Source of the DNA: Linyphia triangularis
Lineage: Eukaryota > Arthropoda > Arachnida > Araneae > Linyphiidae
Length of the DNA stretch: 64,000 nucleotides
Reading direction: 5' to 3'
Assembly: GCA_963978545.1 (NCBI GenBank)
Contig: OZ021725.1
Location: forward strand, 84,428,305 to 84,492,304
Part shown: positions 10,906-24,508 of the stretch, piece by piece
Numbering within the stretch: position 1 is the stretch's first letter
Layout: every line of letters begins with the position of its first letter
Position numbers and translations under genes: made by a program
Notes under the pieces: generated by a model
The model's input: only the letters and a program-made list of their open reading frames with translations
What the model was told of the DNA's origin: nothing
The model's database searches: none

Positions 10906-13900
10906 ATCAAGAAAATATTTACCGTAAAGAATCAACATCTGTTCCAATTTACTACATACAGATGAAACGGTTACATAAACTCAAAAGCAAGTTTTCTTAA
11001 GTCAACCGCGAGTGCTTAAATTATCGCTTCATATTAATTCGGAGAAATAATTCTTATGAAAAAAATTAATTGTAAAATGTGACAATGCTTTCAAATTGTA
11101 ATTTACCGCACAAATTATCGATTATATTTTAGTCCAACTGATTCGAGGCGGCCTTGAAATTTGATTGCTAGCGTCAAATTTCAGGCATAATGAAAGTTGC
11201 GTTGTACAGGCATTATGCCCCTCTCGATGAATGTTGGAAATTTCAGGTGGAAATCGTAATTTTTATTTTGGAACCAATCTTATTACTAGCATTTTGGATT
11301 CATTTATAAATTGGTAAAACATGTGAGAAATAGTTTTTTTAGAAATGGATTCTTATGTGAAATTACTTGCTCAATTTTAACATTAGCCAACATAATGAAA
11401 GAACAAATTAAGAATTTTACTTGACATGTAACGTAGGATTACTTAAGAAATATAACTGCAATCTCGTAGCAATAAAGTACCACCCTCATTCGCTTTCCAT
11501 TTTAAAATACACAAGGCTCAAAGGCGGGATTTCAGATGAAAGATTAATTTTGTGCGTACTGCTGACCCATACGAGTACAATGTTAACCTCTTCATTACTT
11601 GCATGTAAATGAAATGTATTTTTACATTTATTTTCCTAATTGCAGTGTCTCTTTAAAAATAAATGGATTTTACTAGGACAACATTAACTATGTTTTCTGT
11701 AGATGGAAACTAAATGGCATGATTGAGGTGTATTTTAAAACGTCTCGTGTATCTCAAATTCAACTTATTTCGGATAGTTGAAAGTTATAATCTCTTGGTT
11801 AGTGTGCAAGCATTAATTATATGAAAATAAAAATTCTATAATCCCTGCATCAAACGGCTACTTCTTCCAGAAGTTCTTTTCGATTAAACCGTAGTTCAAT
11901 TCAACTAGTTTAAACAAAACGTGTACTACAATACAAAGGAATACTCGAGGGGATACGATTCAATGCATTTCAAATACGTTACAATAGCTTTTTAGTAGCT
12001 TAAGAGTGAACATTTGTATTTATAAGTATGTGCTGTGTCAGATCGATCTTAAGTATTAAAGAGTTTACTGACTGAAAAACTTGCCTCATAGGAACAAGTG
12101 CTTAACCTCTAGCGTAATGTATTTAAGTGCTACTTGCGAGAAAATGGGAAAGCAGCAAAGCAGTCCATTTCTTCTGTCCCAGACTATTCGCATCAATGTT
12201 TTACTGTTCTTGTAATGGTAAGAAATCTTAAATGGTCATGCTTCTTTTGCAGTGCCGTAAAGTAAGCCCAGTGAACACTGGGAAAGGAGGAAATGTATTA
12301 AAGGTTGATATGCGGCAAAAATGATATCTAGAATTAGATGGTTGAGCACTAATGTTAATAAATGGCCTGGTCCCGATTCATCCAGTTTAAGGACATTGGT
12401 TGTAATGATTGTGTAAGAATTTCCATTTTATGTTTGAACTGGCCGTATAGTTTTGTGCAATGAAATTAATCCAGTAAACTGTTTTGTGTTTTTTTAAAGA
12501 GAACGTTAATCATGTTTATAATAAAAATTGAACGTAGCCGCGGTATAATAAATGCCTAGTTAAACATTAAGAGGTTATTTTTATTTCAAGATTTTTTAAT
12601 TTCGGAGTGGAAAGCAGTAATGACAGATTAAAAATATCGCGCCCATACCTCTAAAATATTGCATATTTTAGCAGCTGAAGTCTTTGATAAAAATTCTATC
12701 GATGAATAATTTGCATTCTAATAGCATAAATACGTTAAATAAAAAAAAACTTCTACAATTCTTAATATATTCGTAGATCCGAATTTCATTGTTTATAGTT
12801 ACTCAAAACTGACCAAAAGTGTATTGTGGTATTATAAATACATTCCCCTCTAAAAGCATTCTAGATAACGGGAAATAAGAACTTCTATAACAAAAATTGC
12901 CTAACCACCGATGACGAATGTCTCCATTTATTAAAGACTTTAGTGCAAAAGACTCGTGTCTATTGCTTTTAACATTTAGAGAAATATTAGATCTTCGTAC
13001 GAACTTGCCTTCTATTTAAAAGGTTCTATAGTCTGAAGTTTTGTCTCATAAGAATCTTCATACCTAAGCATGAGAACTATTTAATTATGCTAACTTTGCC
13101 AGATGTGAATGGCGTATGCTTATTTTTAAAGAAAATGTTCGTAAGAACAGATTCAAAAAAATCGTTCCAAAAGTTTTACTTTTCATTAAGCTCTATAATG
13201 AGTTTGTACGGAAAAATTTTTGCGAAGGAGTTTCTACAGGAATCGAGGGAAATTATCTCTTAATGTTTTCGGCCGGCCATCGAAATTTTATAACGTAAGC
13301 ATTGCTTTGAATATGCACGTTATAAGCCCCTCGATGACTGGTAGATTTCTCCTAATTTGAGTGTTTCCTGTCACTGAAGTAATTTGAATCCTAAATTTTG
13401 ATGCCTAGTATTAATTTGCCTCCATTTACAAGGCACGCCATGATATGTATGAAACCTAATTCAAAGCTGCAGGGAACAAGAATTGCTTATCCATGGCTTA
13501 GATGTAGAGTTATGTTCCAGTCTATGAACTTAAGGTAGAATTTTGTTTATATATTCCTGAAAGGATACTTGGAAAGAATTTTTAACTGTCCAATTAGTTC
13601 ATAAAATATTTCCGATTATTATAGCGAGAAGGACTTTCTTAAACATTATATTGATTTTTTTTCTTGGAATGGTATTCAACAAGATTATTGTGGTATGCCT
13701 ATATATTTTCAACAGTTATGGAATTATATTTAAATGAGATATTAATGCATTTTGTATCTGGGAGATATGCGACAGGCGTATTCAAATTGTAAATGGTTTT
13801 TACACTAATCTCTCGTCTGGTTTAGACCAAATTGGATACATTTCAATCTAAAACAAATAACTTCGTGCCAAGATGTTCTAAATATTAATAGGTTAAGATA

Positions 13901-15106
13901 TTAATTTCTACTTCAGAACAATTGGGCATCGGAACAATGATCAGTACATGTGGAGAAAGCGCAAAAACCGGAATTCAGCACTGAATTATTGCACACATTT
14001 TTAAGAATTGAAGGTCCAATATCTAGGTGGATGTTTCCTGGTCTCTTACTTTTAAATAAGAAACTTATGCTTGCTCATCGATCACTATCGTAATTGGTTG
14101 ATTACAGTAGCGTGCTTATCTTCCCGTTCTTGCAGTGCAAGTCTCTCGACCCGTTTCAACAAGATTTAAAGCGACTCATCCTCTTGTTTCGATGTTATTA
14201 ACTATGTACCGATTTTTAAATTAGACTGGTCCATACAGTTAATGTATATGCATATTCTAAAAAATTTTCTTTGATATGGGACCCATCTTTTCTGAATATT
14301 GCTTTAATAAAATGCTGCTTTCCCCAATCAATTTCCATTTTCTCATGGGTGCGATACGCGGTATACTTTTTAAATTGCATTAGTTTTTGACACGTAACTC
14401 AAACTGGATGGGTGTTTAATAACTTTTATTAAAATATGGAATTGAGTTAAATTAAATTATAAAAAGATAATTAAAATATAGCAATTTATAACTGGATGGT
14501 TAGCTGTGAATCCTTGGTATTTAGAGTTTTTAACTGGCCAAGTTTACACTATTAAAATTGAATGCGTTTGTCCTCTAGTTCAACAATATTCCTTTTTAAC
14601 ATGCATTAAGCATTATTTTAAAAATGAGTATTTTTAAAGTATTTCGGTCGAACGGAAATTCGTTCAATAGACTTGCCACAATGTTTTAAGTGGAAGTATT
14701 TTTAAAATTCATTTATTCATTCCATTTATAAAAGTTTCCGATTTTTTTAAAAAAATTAAACCAGGATTTTGTTAAAATTTCGAACTAAACGAGTATTTGA
14801 AGATATTTTTAAATTTTGACGTCTGCAATTGTACGGTGGCGAAGATTTTTAAATTAAAGCTTAATACATTTTTTAAAGTATTAAACGCTAATTATTTGCA
14901 ATCCTTAATCAAATGACGATTAGAACCTGAACTTGAATAGGATTTTTCTTTATACACATTTTCAATCTGGTAAAAAAAGAATTTTACTTCTACAGATGAA
15001 GGACCATTGCTTTTAAAAATCAATATTTACATCGCGAGGACTTTAATTTACTCAATTCTTACGGAGGCGAATACGGCCCATTGCAACTCTACATTTACGA
15101 CAGACA
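10906..15106. other. long AT-rich non-coding stretch
   Basis: Nothing gene-like could be supported: frames are short, and no paired splice sites flank GC-richer islands. TTTTTAAA-like motifs are common from about 14600 to 14900, which is low complexity rather than a defined repeat. Confidence 0.45.
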
Positions 15107-15400
15107 GCCCTTAATTCCTCTAAGTTTATATCTGCCTGGACGGCCCTTTACACAACTGCTTACTCGAATCGACGGCGGCCAATTACGTAAAGTTTTTTCC
15201 ATTATCAGCGGCCCTTCACAATAACTGTTTTTATTCATTGACACGTCGGCCCTTTGCAGCAGCTGTTTTTATTCATTGACACGTTGACCCTTTACACCCG
15301 TTTTTATGTTTCTACTCGGCGGCCCTTTACACCCGTTTTTAATGTGGTCTCTTACACCCGTCTTTAGTGTGGGCCTTTATAACACCTTAACATTCGAGTG
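15107..15400. repeat. degenerate tandem repeat with CGGCCCTTTACAC core
   Basis: About seven to eight diverged units of roughly 30-40 bp, most with a core like CGGCCCTTTACACCCG followed by T-rich sequence. Two adjacent units share the 17-bp string TTTTTATTCATTGACAC almost unchanged. The array is GC-punctuated in a very AT-rich setting. No frame is kept across units, so it is probably a decayed minisatellite. Confidence 0.6.
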
Positions 15401-16133
15401 TGGGTGTTAATGCTTCCCACGGTGTAACAACTTGTCAAACAGATCGATACAACTTAAAAATAAACTGGATTTTATTCTTGCATTAAGATCCTCTAGTTAC
15501 AAAAGGCACCAACTGACGGTTGGGCTTGAAAATTAATAGGTTTTATACAAAAAAATAGGGATCATTTCCCTTCATTTCATCTTGGAAAATGTAAATGAGG
15601 TGCCAGACGGTGGGCAGAATAAGTAGAGTCTGATGCCGGCTCAGTCTTTGGTCGACTGTGAGAAGTTCTTGCACTTTGGACTCCAACATTGAGACTATTA
15701 AAAAAAATTTACAATTTCATTGTGCACGAGCCTGGTTGTGTTTTAAATGTTTACAGTATATTTAAAATATAAAATTTTGAGTGGCATCTCAAGCTAAAAC
15801 ACTTGCGTCAATATCCTGCATTTTATTTTGCATCCCGACTACAGATTGAGCACTTGTTTCGCTATTTCTTAATTGCAAACTGGATACATAATTTCGTTGC
15901 ATGACAGCCAATCTCCGTACTTTGCATTATCCGAAGGAATTGATGCTTAAGCCACTCTATGAACTTTTCTATTCCAAGCAACTTTTCACTAATCTGTGTA
16001 CATATTACTGCAGATTTTTCTCTTGGCGCATGCGTTGGCATAAGATGCCACTCAAATATTACCAAAAGCGTTATAAATTATTGCATCGTTTTACCGGTTG
16101 TCTAGCAATATATATCTTAGTTCTACTTGAATG
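15401..16133. other. no gene seen
   Basis: Moderately AT-rich unique sequence. It holds the right-hand member (15727-15756) of the 30-nt inverted pair shared with 5551-5580. Confidence 0.4.
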
Positions 16134-16148
16134 AAAACCCACAGTGGA

Positions 16149-16390
16149 GGGCTCCCGATAGTATAGGCGGTAGAGTATCGAGCTCGTAACCGGAGGGTTG
16201 CGGGTTCTGTCCTCGGCCCCTTAAATCTGTCGTGGCCTCAATGTCCTCTTTTGGTGTGGTGGGGTCGGAGAGAGGGGTTTACACTAGAAGATTTCGATCT
16301 CTTATTCTTCTAGATGCTCAAAATTACGAGACGTATTTGGCTGTGTTAAGCACTTTATAAGTGGCAGAAATAGACAGTCGGTTTCGAAAC
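16149..16390 (+). mobile_element. second tRNA-derived SINE family
   Basis: A 242-bp insertion bounded by a perfect 15-bp target duplication AAAACCCACAGTGGA (16134-16148 and 16391-16405). Its head is tRNA-like: A box-like TAGTATAGGCGGTAG, an anticodon-arm region GAGCTCGTAACCGGAGG, and a B box-like GGTTCTGTCC. The CTCGTAAC loop would place a CGT anticodon, as in tRNA-Thr, or could be altered from the CAT of tRNA-Met. The remaining ~170 bp are tRNA-unrelated, with no poly-A tail. It differs from the five-copy family in head and body and occurs once here. Confidence 0.8.
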
Positions 16391-16405
16391 AAAACCCACA
16401 GTGGA

Positions 16406-19400
16406 AAACTTCATCCATTCTGAATTTGTAGATTTAAACTATCTACTGAGAAATTTATTTCATTTTACTAGTAAACAGTTACACTGCAGACTGTCTGCCC
16501 AAAACGAATTTTTATAGTGTGCAGTTTTTTTACATGTTTCAACGATCTTTCAAAAACATTATTTTAAAAGATACATTTCCTACCAAAAGTTCATTCTAAG
16601 CTGCTAGACATCCGGTAAAACTGCATTTTTTAAATTTAATCGTAAAACTTAAATAGACTTGGAAACCTTTAATTTCAAATTTTGATCGATGTTTAATGCC
16701 CATTTTTCGAAGGGGTAAAAAGTTACAGAATTTCGCAACTTTTTTTTTGTAAATTTCAAAGTCATGAAATTTTCCAAATCGGAAATACTGCCAAAATTAT
16801 GTTTTAAGCTTATTGAAAGAGTGATTTTTCTTTGTGTGCGCCATTTTTATTTTTTGCAAACTTTCATTGTCTATTGGCGAGACTTTTCCACTTTTTACTT
16901 TAGACATGTCTATTTTTTTTTTCGATTTCAATTAAAAATCTAACCGAGCAAGGATGATGAAAATTTACGAAGAACGTAGAAATGTCATGGATTAATTACA
17001 AACAATAATTTTGTTACGTTCTTTTAACTTTTTTAAATGAAGACACCGTCACGGTGGTTTATTTCTTTAGATTAATAACTGAAGACAGCATTCTTCAAAC
17101 ATGTGTTTTTTCGTTCTATTGAAAGCATACTTGCAGAATGATTTGATACCTTGATGCATGCTTCCTTAACATTAATGCTTTAACAGACCTGTTTAAGCAA
17201 CTCAATTTTATTAATTTGTCTTCAATTTTTTTTAAATAAAAATTTGAAGACAAAGTAATCCCTTTAAAATTAAATATCTTGAGTATCATGCGTATTTTGC
17301 TGCAATTACCAAGTGATGTTTAAAATCTAAATGTAATATTTTTAAAGAATGTGTAATTTTTTTGAGAAGTAACCCTAACTTTAAAATTATTCCTCAGTTA
17401 AAATTTAATAGCAAGATCTTTAAATTTGTTTTTATAATCGTTGACATTTATAACTAAAGATAAAAGTAAAGTTAATTTCATATCAATCCTTAAATCTATT
17501 TTATTGAAAGCTTCTATTTAAATCTATTTTATTGAAAGCTTCTATTTAAATCTAATGTACATTAGTTATATTTCTAGTAAAATATAACTCAATATTTAAA
17601 TAACTATAATTTTGCATGTATTTTTTTTTGAGAAATCCAAAAAGAAATTAAGTTATTAATTTAACTTAATATTAAAGGGATTTTAGACTTCATATCATAC
17701 TAACGAAGAAAATAAGAATTATATTGTCTTTATTTTTATTGCCCAATAATTTAGTTTAATATTTGGAGTGAGGTCCAAATGTAAAGCTATATTAAAAGGC
17801 TGTTTAAAATAAACTTAATTTTGTAGTATTTTTTATCTTCGATTCAATCGCAATTGGTTTTAATATTAGTCATTAATTTGAAGTTTTTGCTTTTCGAATT
17901 GCATATTTATGTGTAAATTGGATGAGTTAAGAGAATAAATATTTTGATGGGGGGCGAATTTATCAATCGCATTTTATTCTTCTGCAAATGATGCAATATT
18001 TTAACTTGCTCCTTTAATTCATTTTTAAGAAAAATTGCTTTATAAGCAAAATAACTTACAGTAGTGATGTCAAAACTATAGCTTAAGTTTTAATAATTTA
18101 CTACGTTTATTAATGAGTACTATTATTTTGTAAATGTTAATGCATTTGTGTGCACATTCAACAATTTTTAAAACTGATGCAATAAAATGTGAAGTACTTA
18201 TCTGAATTTAATTACATTTTCTTGCTAAATAAGCACGATATAACTGGTTTCATTACATGTATGCTTTTGGAAACTGAATCCACTGTATTAAATGTTATTT
18301 TTTCATTTCCATGCTTACAAGTATATATTGGCAAAATATTGAACAGTTGATGCATTAGTTAAATTAACTTCTAATTTTACTGCTTGATTTTGTGCTTACT
18401 GAAGTTGGCTTATTTCATTTGGTGTAACTGCGATTTTTCTGACTACACCTTTTATAAATTGAAAGTACATGAATAAATTCTAGAATTAACTTCTATACGA
18501 AATTTATCTTTGCGCATGTCGTCAATTTTGATTAGACATTTTAAGTATGTCATGCACGGTTTCCCAAGTGGAATTTTATCAAACGAAGTTTTTAATTGTG
18601 ATAAAAGCATTTTCCATGTAGATTTTTAAATTTGAATAGCATTGAGTGTTAACATTTAAATATCGGCTTATGTTTTGCGTTACAAATTTTAACTAGTGCA
18701 TTAAAATATTGAATTACATAAATTTTTAAAATTGTGGTTCTTGTCATATCGGCAGCAAAATGTTTTTCCATTTTCATTGCAAGATATTTAAATGCAAAGT
18801 ATTCTGCTTTAAACCATTTTTCCTTGCTATTTCCCGTTATTGTATGTCGCAAGTTTTATAATAACTTGAATTGTCAACAAAAACATTAAATAAGCTAGCA
18901 ATTTATCAAGTTCATTTTCAAAAGTACACCATTTAAAACTTAACATTATTTGAAACGGCTCTGAAATTAAAGCAAATTTTTTAAGTTTTATTGCTAATTT
19001 TATTAAATGTTATACTGCAAGGCTTTTATGCTATACGTTTTTTGTGTATAATATATAACATTTTATCTTGTTCCGTTAATATATTTGAAAAAGAAATTAT
19101 CTTGTAAAATACTAATTGGAAATTTACTGCTTTGATAGTTCGATTTGAAGATATTTGAACACTGTATAATAACCTTGTTGTAAATAACGTTATCCATTTT
19201 GTTGCATAGAATTTTTAGAATTCTCCCATCTTTGAGAATATTTTCTTGACCATGTTGCATCATCCATTTGAATTTGTGAACTTGCATATCAATGTATCAC
19301 TTGTTCATTAGATGTTGCAAATTAAAATTACTTAAAGAATGAAGTTATGGAATACGTTAAATTACTAGCTAGTTTATTGTGTCTTCGTTTATCATAAATA

Positions 19401-19694
19401 AATCATACGACTTGGTTGATTTACTCTGAGCAGTATTGTTTTGGCTGATTTTTTTTCAACCGTGAGTAGACAATTTGCACTATTGGACATAAACATTCTT
19501 TTAAGAAACAAATAGTTAATGTACAGAAGTTTTAAAATGGTTGAATTAATACTTTGAAGTATGTAAAAATTGAATGCAACAAGTATAAAATTTAAAGTGG
19601 TTCATGCAAGTATGGCAACCATTTTTAAAACCTATTCTCTTGTGCTAATTAATAAGTATGTCTTGATTACGTAGATTTTGCAACCCTACAACTG
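16406..19694. other. very AT-rich non-coding stretch
   Basis: No coding or RNA gene could be supported. The only clear structure is a 28-bp direct duplication at 17490-17545. Confidence 0.45.
17490..17545. repeat. 28-bp tandem duplication
   Basis: Two identical head-to-tail copies of a 28-bp unit beginning TTAAATCTATTTTATTGAAA. A third partial start (TTAAATCTAA) follows directly. Likely replication slippage. Confidence 0.85.
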
Positions 19695-19696
19695 TA

Positions 19697-20452
19697 CTGA
19701 GTGGCCAAAAAATTAAGTTACCTCCAATAACGATTCGGTTCAGTTTTGAATCACCTGAGCTTAACCTGTGATCTGTTGATAAACTGAGTGACAATCTTCA
19801 TAAAGGAACAATACTGCCATGAGTGCACGTGATTGATAATGATTTGGTAATCTGTGGTTTAGAGTTGTCTACAGATATCAAGGAACCCATTGTCTACCAG
19901 GCTAGTGACGGTGGAACTATGGGTTCGTGACTGTTTTCCTGAAAAGCTATCATTTGGCAAGAGGGGTCCATAAATGATGTGTACACCATGTTTTGATCCC
20001 TCCATGTAAATGATGGAGCTGACAAGGCTAAGTTTATTCAGTCTTGGAAGTGACCAATTTTGTCCTTAGGCCGACAACAGATTGCAAAAGCTCGTCTTTT
20101 GCAAAGTAGGTCTTATGGCTTTGCTCTACTGTTGATCGGACAATGCGTGCCTCTGTCGTTCGCCAGCTTTTTCCGGTAAGAGAAGTCTTCATGGCTTGAA
20201 GTTTATTCTCGATTGTCATTCTTTAAATACGTGAGATGCTGTTGGGGAGAATTTTCAACGAGTTGCCGTTCCAGAAATGGATGGCACCAACTCCCTTGTT
20301 CGAAGTCGCTTGAATATTTCTTGGCCATTTCCTCACAACTTCTGTGATACCTTAGTCTGAAACTGAGCGTTCTTTATAGAAGCAATTCTACGATGATGCT
20401 TCCCTGACTGGTTTCAAATAAAGGACGTTTCTAATATGTTGGCCACTCAGTG
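19697..20452. mobile_element. Tc1-like element, non-autonomous
   Basis: About 756 bp with short inverted ends: CTGAGTGGCCAA on the left and the reverse complement of TTGGCCACTCAGTG on the right. TA dinucleotides lie at both borders (19695-19696 and 20453-20454), as in Tc1/mariner insertions. A short minus-strand frame at 20034-20219 is the longest inside, with no recognisable DDE motif. It appears to be an internally deleted or strongly decayed copy. The TIR sequence differs from the Tc1 copy at 30898. Confidence 0.6.
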
Positions 20453-20454
20453 TA

Positions 20455-23400
20455 TGCAATAAGTGTGTCATTCGAAATAACTACTTTAAACCTAACAACT
20501 AAAAGTTAAGTTCTTGAACAGATCTTTAACCTCGAGTTATTCTGTTAAGCTCGCGAGATTCACAATGTTTTAAATTAAGTGTTATTACGACAATTTTTCC
20601 AGACCTTAATGTGTTCAAGTAAATATAATGCAACTTAGATTAATCAAAAGAATTATATGTTAAAATGTATGTATGCATAATATGATGTATGGCTAATATA
20701 ATTTTATAGCAACGTTAATACAATTAGCTCTTTATCTGCCATTTAATTCCGATGCCTAATATTTAAAATGTTACCTTGTTCCAATAAACTATTTTAAATG
20801 CAAATTGTTTCCTGAACAGAAGTTTTAAAATTTATGTTATACAAATTATCGCTTTTTAATATTTAGAGTTAATACTATCGATACGTTTATTAACGCGTAA
20901 TGTGATTTTGGATACATAAATTGTTTTGTGTACTTAACGATATATAATTTGCAAGTGAATTAAATACAATGTTGGGTGTTTTGTTCTGAAAAAAGTTGTA
21001 GTTCCAACAAATACAGCAACGCAGACTGATCAACTGTGTTCCTGTTTTTGTTGCGTGTATAAGATTTTTTTAAAGAACTCATTCATTGTCTTTGAACCAA
21101 TTTCAGTGACATATTGTATTTGTGAGCTTACTTGCCAACTGTTGCAATTTGTTCCAATAAGTTGGATAATTTAATAGAATAAGCACAATATTTTTCACGT
21201 TTTTGATTTCTTCTACCTAGTTTAATGCTTTTGATTATTTGCTGCATCCCAACTGCACCATTTACTTATTCGTATTTTAACTCTGAATTGAAACTTTATT
21301 TGAATGGAAACTGTTATAATTTTGTCAACTTTGAGCTAGCAATATTTAATAGTGTACCACAAATTTCTAAACAAATGTATGTGAAGAAGTTTAGTCAATT
21401 TTAACAATTATTTAATGTGGAGAGTAGTAATTATTTGGATGTGAAAGTTAGATAAATAATGCATACTATCCGTTTGTGTATTTTATTTAATTTTGATCTT
21501 CCACTTAATATCTGATAACTAGTGCATAGAGTAATTCAAAATAAATTTAGTGTACGTCTAATGAAGTTGTTTAGTAGTTGAAGTAAGCAATCTTATTTCA
21601 TCTTTGAATATTCATTGATGTATAAACTGTTGACGATTTATTAAATCGTAAATTTGATTACTTTTTGTAAATCTTGCAATGGTAAATGATCAAACGCATC
21701 CCTCTGATAACGTTGAGTTTATATAAATTGATTTGCAAAGCTCTAGATGAAATAAACTGGTATATCCTGACCCTATGTGGGATTGCCCTCCCTATCAGAT
21801 TGAAGCCTTGCTTTTATACAGGACACTTTTATAGCATTAACATCCTTTGGTAAGAGTCCAATCCATCAAAGGTGTGTAAACTACCCTTTCAATCACGTTG
21901 GCATACATGAAAGGAGTTCCCATCCTCCAAGTATCGGGCACCATTAGTGCGAGGACTGATTTTAACTGCAAACATTGCTCAGATTCTGTCTTGTAGAGTT
22001 TCGATCGGCTTTAATTTTTATAGCTGCATCTCATCTGCCTGAGCTTTAGATAATTTTAAGCAAGATCTCACTATCGAGATTCATTATCAACATTTTGAAA
22101 TATTTCAGTTATCCTTGTTATGTTAGAGCAAGTAACGATGATTTCTCCTCGTCGATCTGTTTGTAATGCCTTAACAACAAGGATAAGTATTTAGCCCAAA
22201 GGCAGGCGAATCGATGCTCTGGAGAGTATGCACATCATTAATTTACTTTAAAGACTTATAATTTTTAACAAGATTAAAAATGTATGTTGAAAATGCTCAA
22301 TGTGCAAGCTTTATCCCAAATGGAATTCTGTAAAAAAAGCTGTTGTACAAAATGCTTTCAATAGGTTTCTGAAACTCATTTTCCTTTCACCCAAGGACAT
22401 TTTTTTAAGCATGCATGTTAATGACTGTTAGATCTTGTTTGGAATACATTATTTTAAAATGTACACTTATTTTCTTATTATACAAGTGTTAACTTCGTCT
22501 TTGAGTGGAACAAATTTGCCTAAATTGCTTCGTACAATATAGAATATCAGTAAATGGTTAAAGATGTTTTGTAATGGTATCATTGATTATTGTATGTGTT
22601 GTAATTACTACGTATTTAATTTGAATTTAAATGTGAATCATTTGGAATCGTCGAAGTAGTTTAATACATTTATTATTTGTATAATCAAAATGTGATCAAG
22701 ATGATTGTGTAAATTAACCACACAAATGCATGATAAACAAAATATTTGTAATTGTTTGCTTCTTTGAATAAAAGTGTTATTTAAAGGAATGTTTAGTTCT
22801 TTTGAGCTTTCAGAAATGTCTATAATGTAGTACCAGGTTTTGTTTTTGAAAGTTATCTTCAGAATATTCCAATTTCAGACAGGCAGTTATTTTTCAGAAT
22901 TAATGCAAGGTTTAATATTTTTGGCTTTTAAAAGGTTTTGTTAATTCCAAACGTGATAATTCTTTTTTTTAATAATTCCAATAAACAAGACAAACCCGTA
23001 TCAATTTATTCCAAGTCTGTTGGATCGGATGTTTTCTGTCCGTATTTTTAAACCATCTAAATCTTAACTTTGATTTGCAAAGCTCAGTGGGCAAATTCAA
23101 GTGGTTTACTTAAAATGACCTTTTTAAGGGCTTTTTTTTTCATCTCTTGTTAAGCATAGTTTTGCAGTTGTCACTTGGAAACTTCTCTTAAACCATCCAA
23201 TCACAGCAGTTAATGGTTAGAGGTTTTTGGCGCAAGAGCTACAGATGGTCCATACTGTGCCAAACAATCAGTTTAAAGTTGAAGAAACATAGCATCAGAA
23301 AAATTAATGTAAAAGTCAAAGATGCGATATTTCTAGGCGGTGGAAGCATTCCACAAAAAATACTCGCGGTCTGTCAGACCGCTTACAGCAGTTAAAGGTT

Positions 23401-23818
23401 AACAAGAAAATTAGTGTTTTCCACTTAATTTCCTAACATGGATGTCTTCCCTTGTAGTAAACCTAAACCTGATCTTTTATTTGAATTCTTAGAAAATTAA
23501 TAGACTTCATATGCACCTACATGATATTCACAATCTAATGTAGTGCTTATTTTGTGATCCATTTTTTCAAATTGCAGTACTTGGTGAGATCAATTAGTAC
23601 CGACATTCTATTTTACTATAGAACTTTACCCTGCTTCCTAGTACCAAAAATCGTTACAAATGCAATTTTGCCGTAACTCAAACCTCACCGCATTTAGTTT
23701 ACTTACAATCAATTTCTGTTTATTAACTTTTGAATGTTAATTCGTAAGTCCTGCGTACATTGAGGGAAGTGTTAGTGTAATCATTTTGAATATTGAACTC
23801 CGTAGAGAAAATATGATT
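20455..23818. other. non-coding stretch
   Basis: AT-rich and without supported genes. The part 21770-22200 is somewhat richer in GC but has no long open frame in any direction. An AATAAA motif occurs at 22766-22771 but cannot be tied to a gene. Confidence 0.4.
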
Positions 23819-23831
23819 CGAATACGGAAAG

Positions 23832-24005
23832 TGCTGACTAAACGGTATAGTGGTCAGCGTGCTAGCTTCTAGACCGCGAGGTTGCGGGTTCGAGTCCCGT
23901 GTTAGGCATGGGTGTTTGTAAATGTATGTTGGCTTGTCTAATGACGAATGTTTCGGCACACTATAGCCCTCATGTTACTGACGGTGCCAGGTAATCTGAA
24001 AACAA
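23832..24005 (+). mobile_element. tRNA-derived SINE, copy 3
   Basis: Family member with A box TATAGTGGTCAGCG, intact B box GGTTCGAGTCC, body and ACAA tail. The target duplication is 13 bp with one mismatch, CGAATACGGAAAG (23819-23831) against CGAATACTGAAAG (24006-24018), so the insertion is not very recent. Confidence 0.88.
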
Positions 24006-24508
24006 CGAATACTGAAAGCAATTTGATACAACCAAGGTTTCCATAATGCAATTAATAGGATCAGTTAATAAATGGGAAGGTTATTCCTTGCCTACTGCAC
24101 GCTTCCGCTTTCAAAATGTTATTTTACAGCTCATTTAGAATGGTCGTAACTCGTATTTTAAATTGATAACCTAAGTATAGGATAACTCGCCAATTTCTAA
24201 CTTCTGAATGGCTCGAACAGTTTTCTCTGAAAGCAGACTAGTCCAAATGAATTGCCGTCATACGCTCTCCTGTATAATAAGTAATGGTTGCCAATTGTTA
24301 CCAACATTCGTTTACCTTTTCGAGGGATATTTGATAAAATGGATCTCTAAGCTAATTAAGCTTTTGGTGGCTTCAACAGCCAAGCATGCACTATTCCAAA
24401 GCAGCAAGGTAGTTTTTTTAGAGTTGACTGTTTTAAGGGGACTCTTTAAGGTACAGAGAAATCGACTTCGAGATTTTTATATCATGTTACTGTTGTACTT
24501 TTGCCTTT

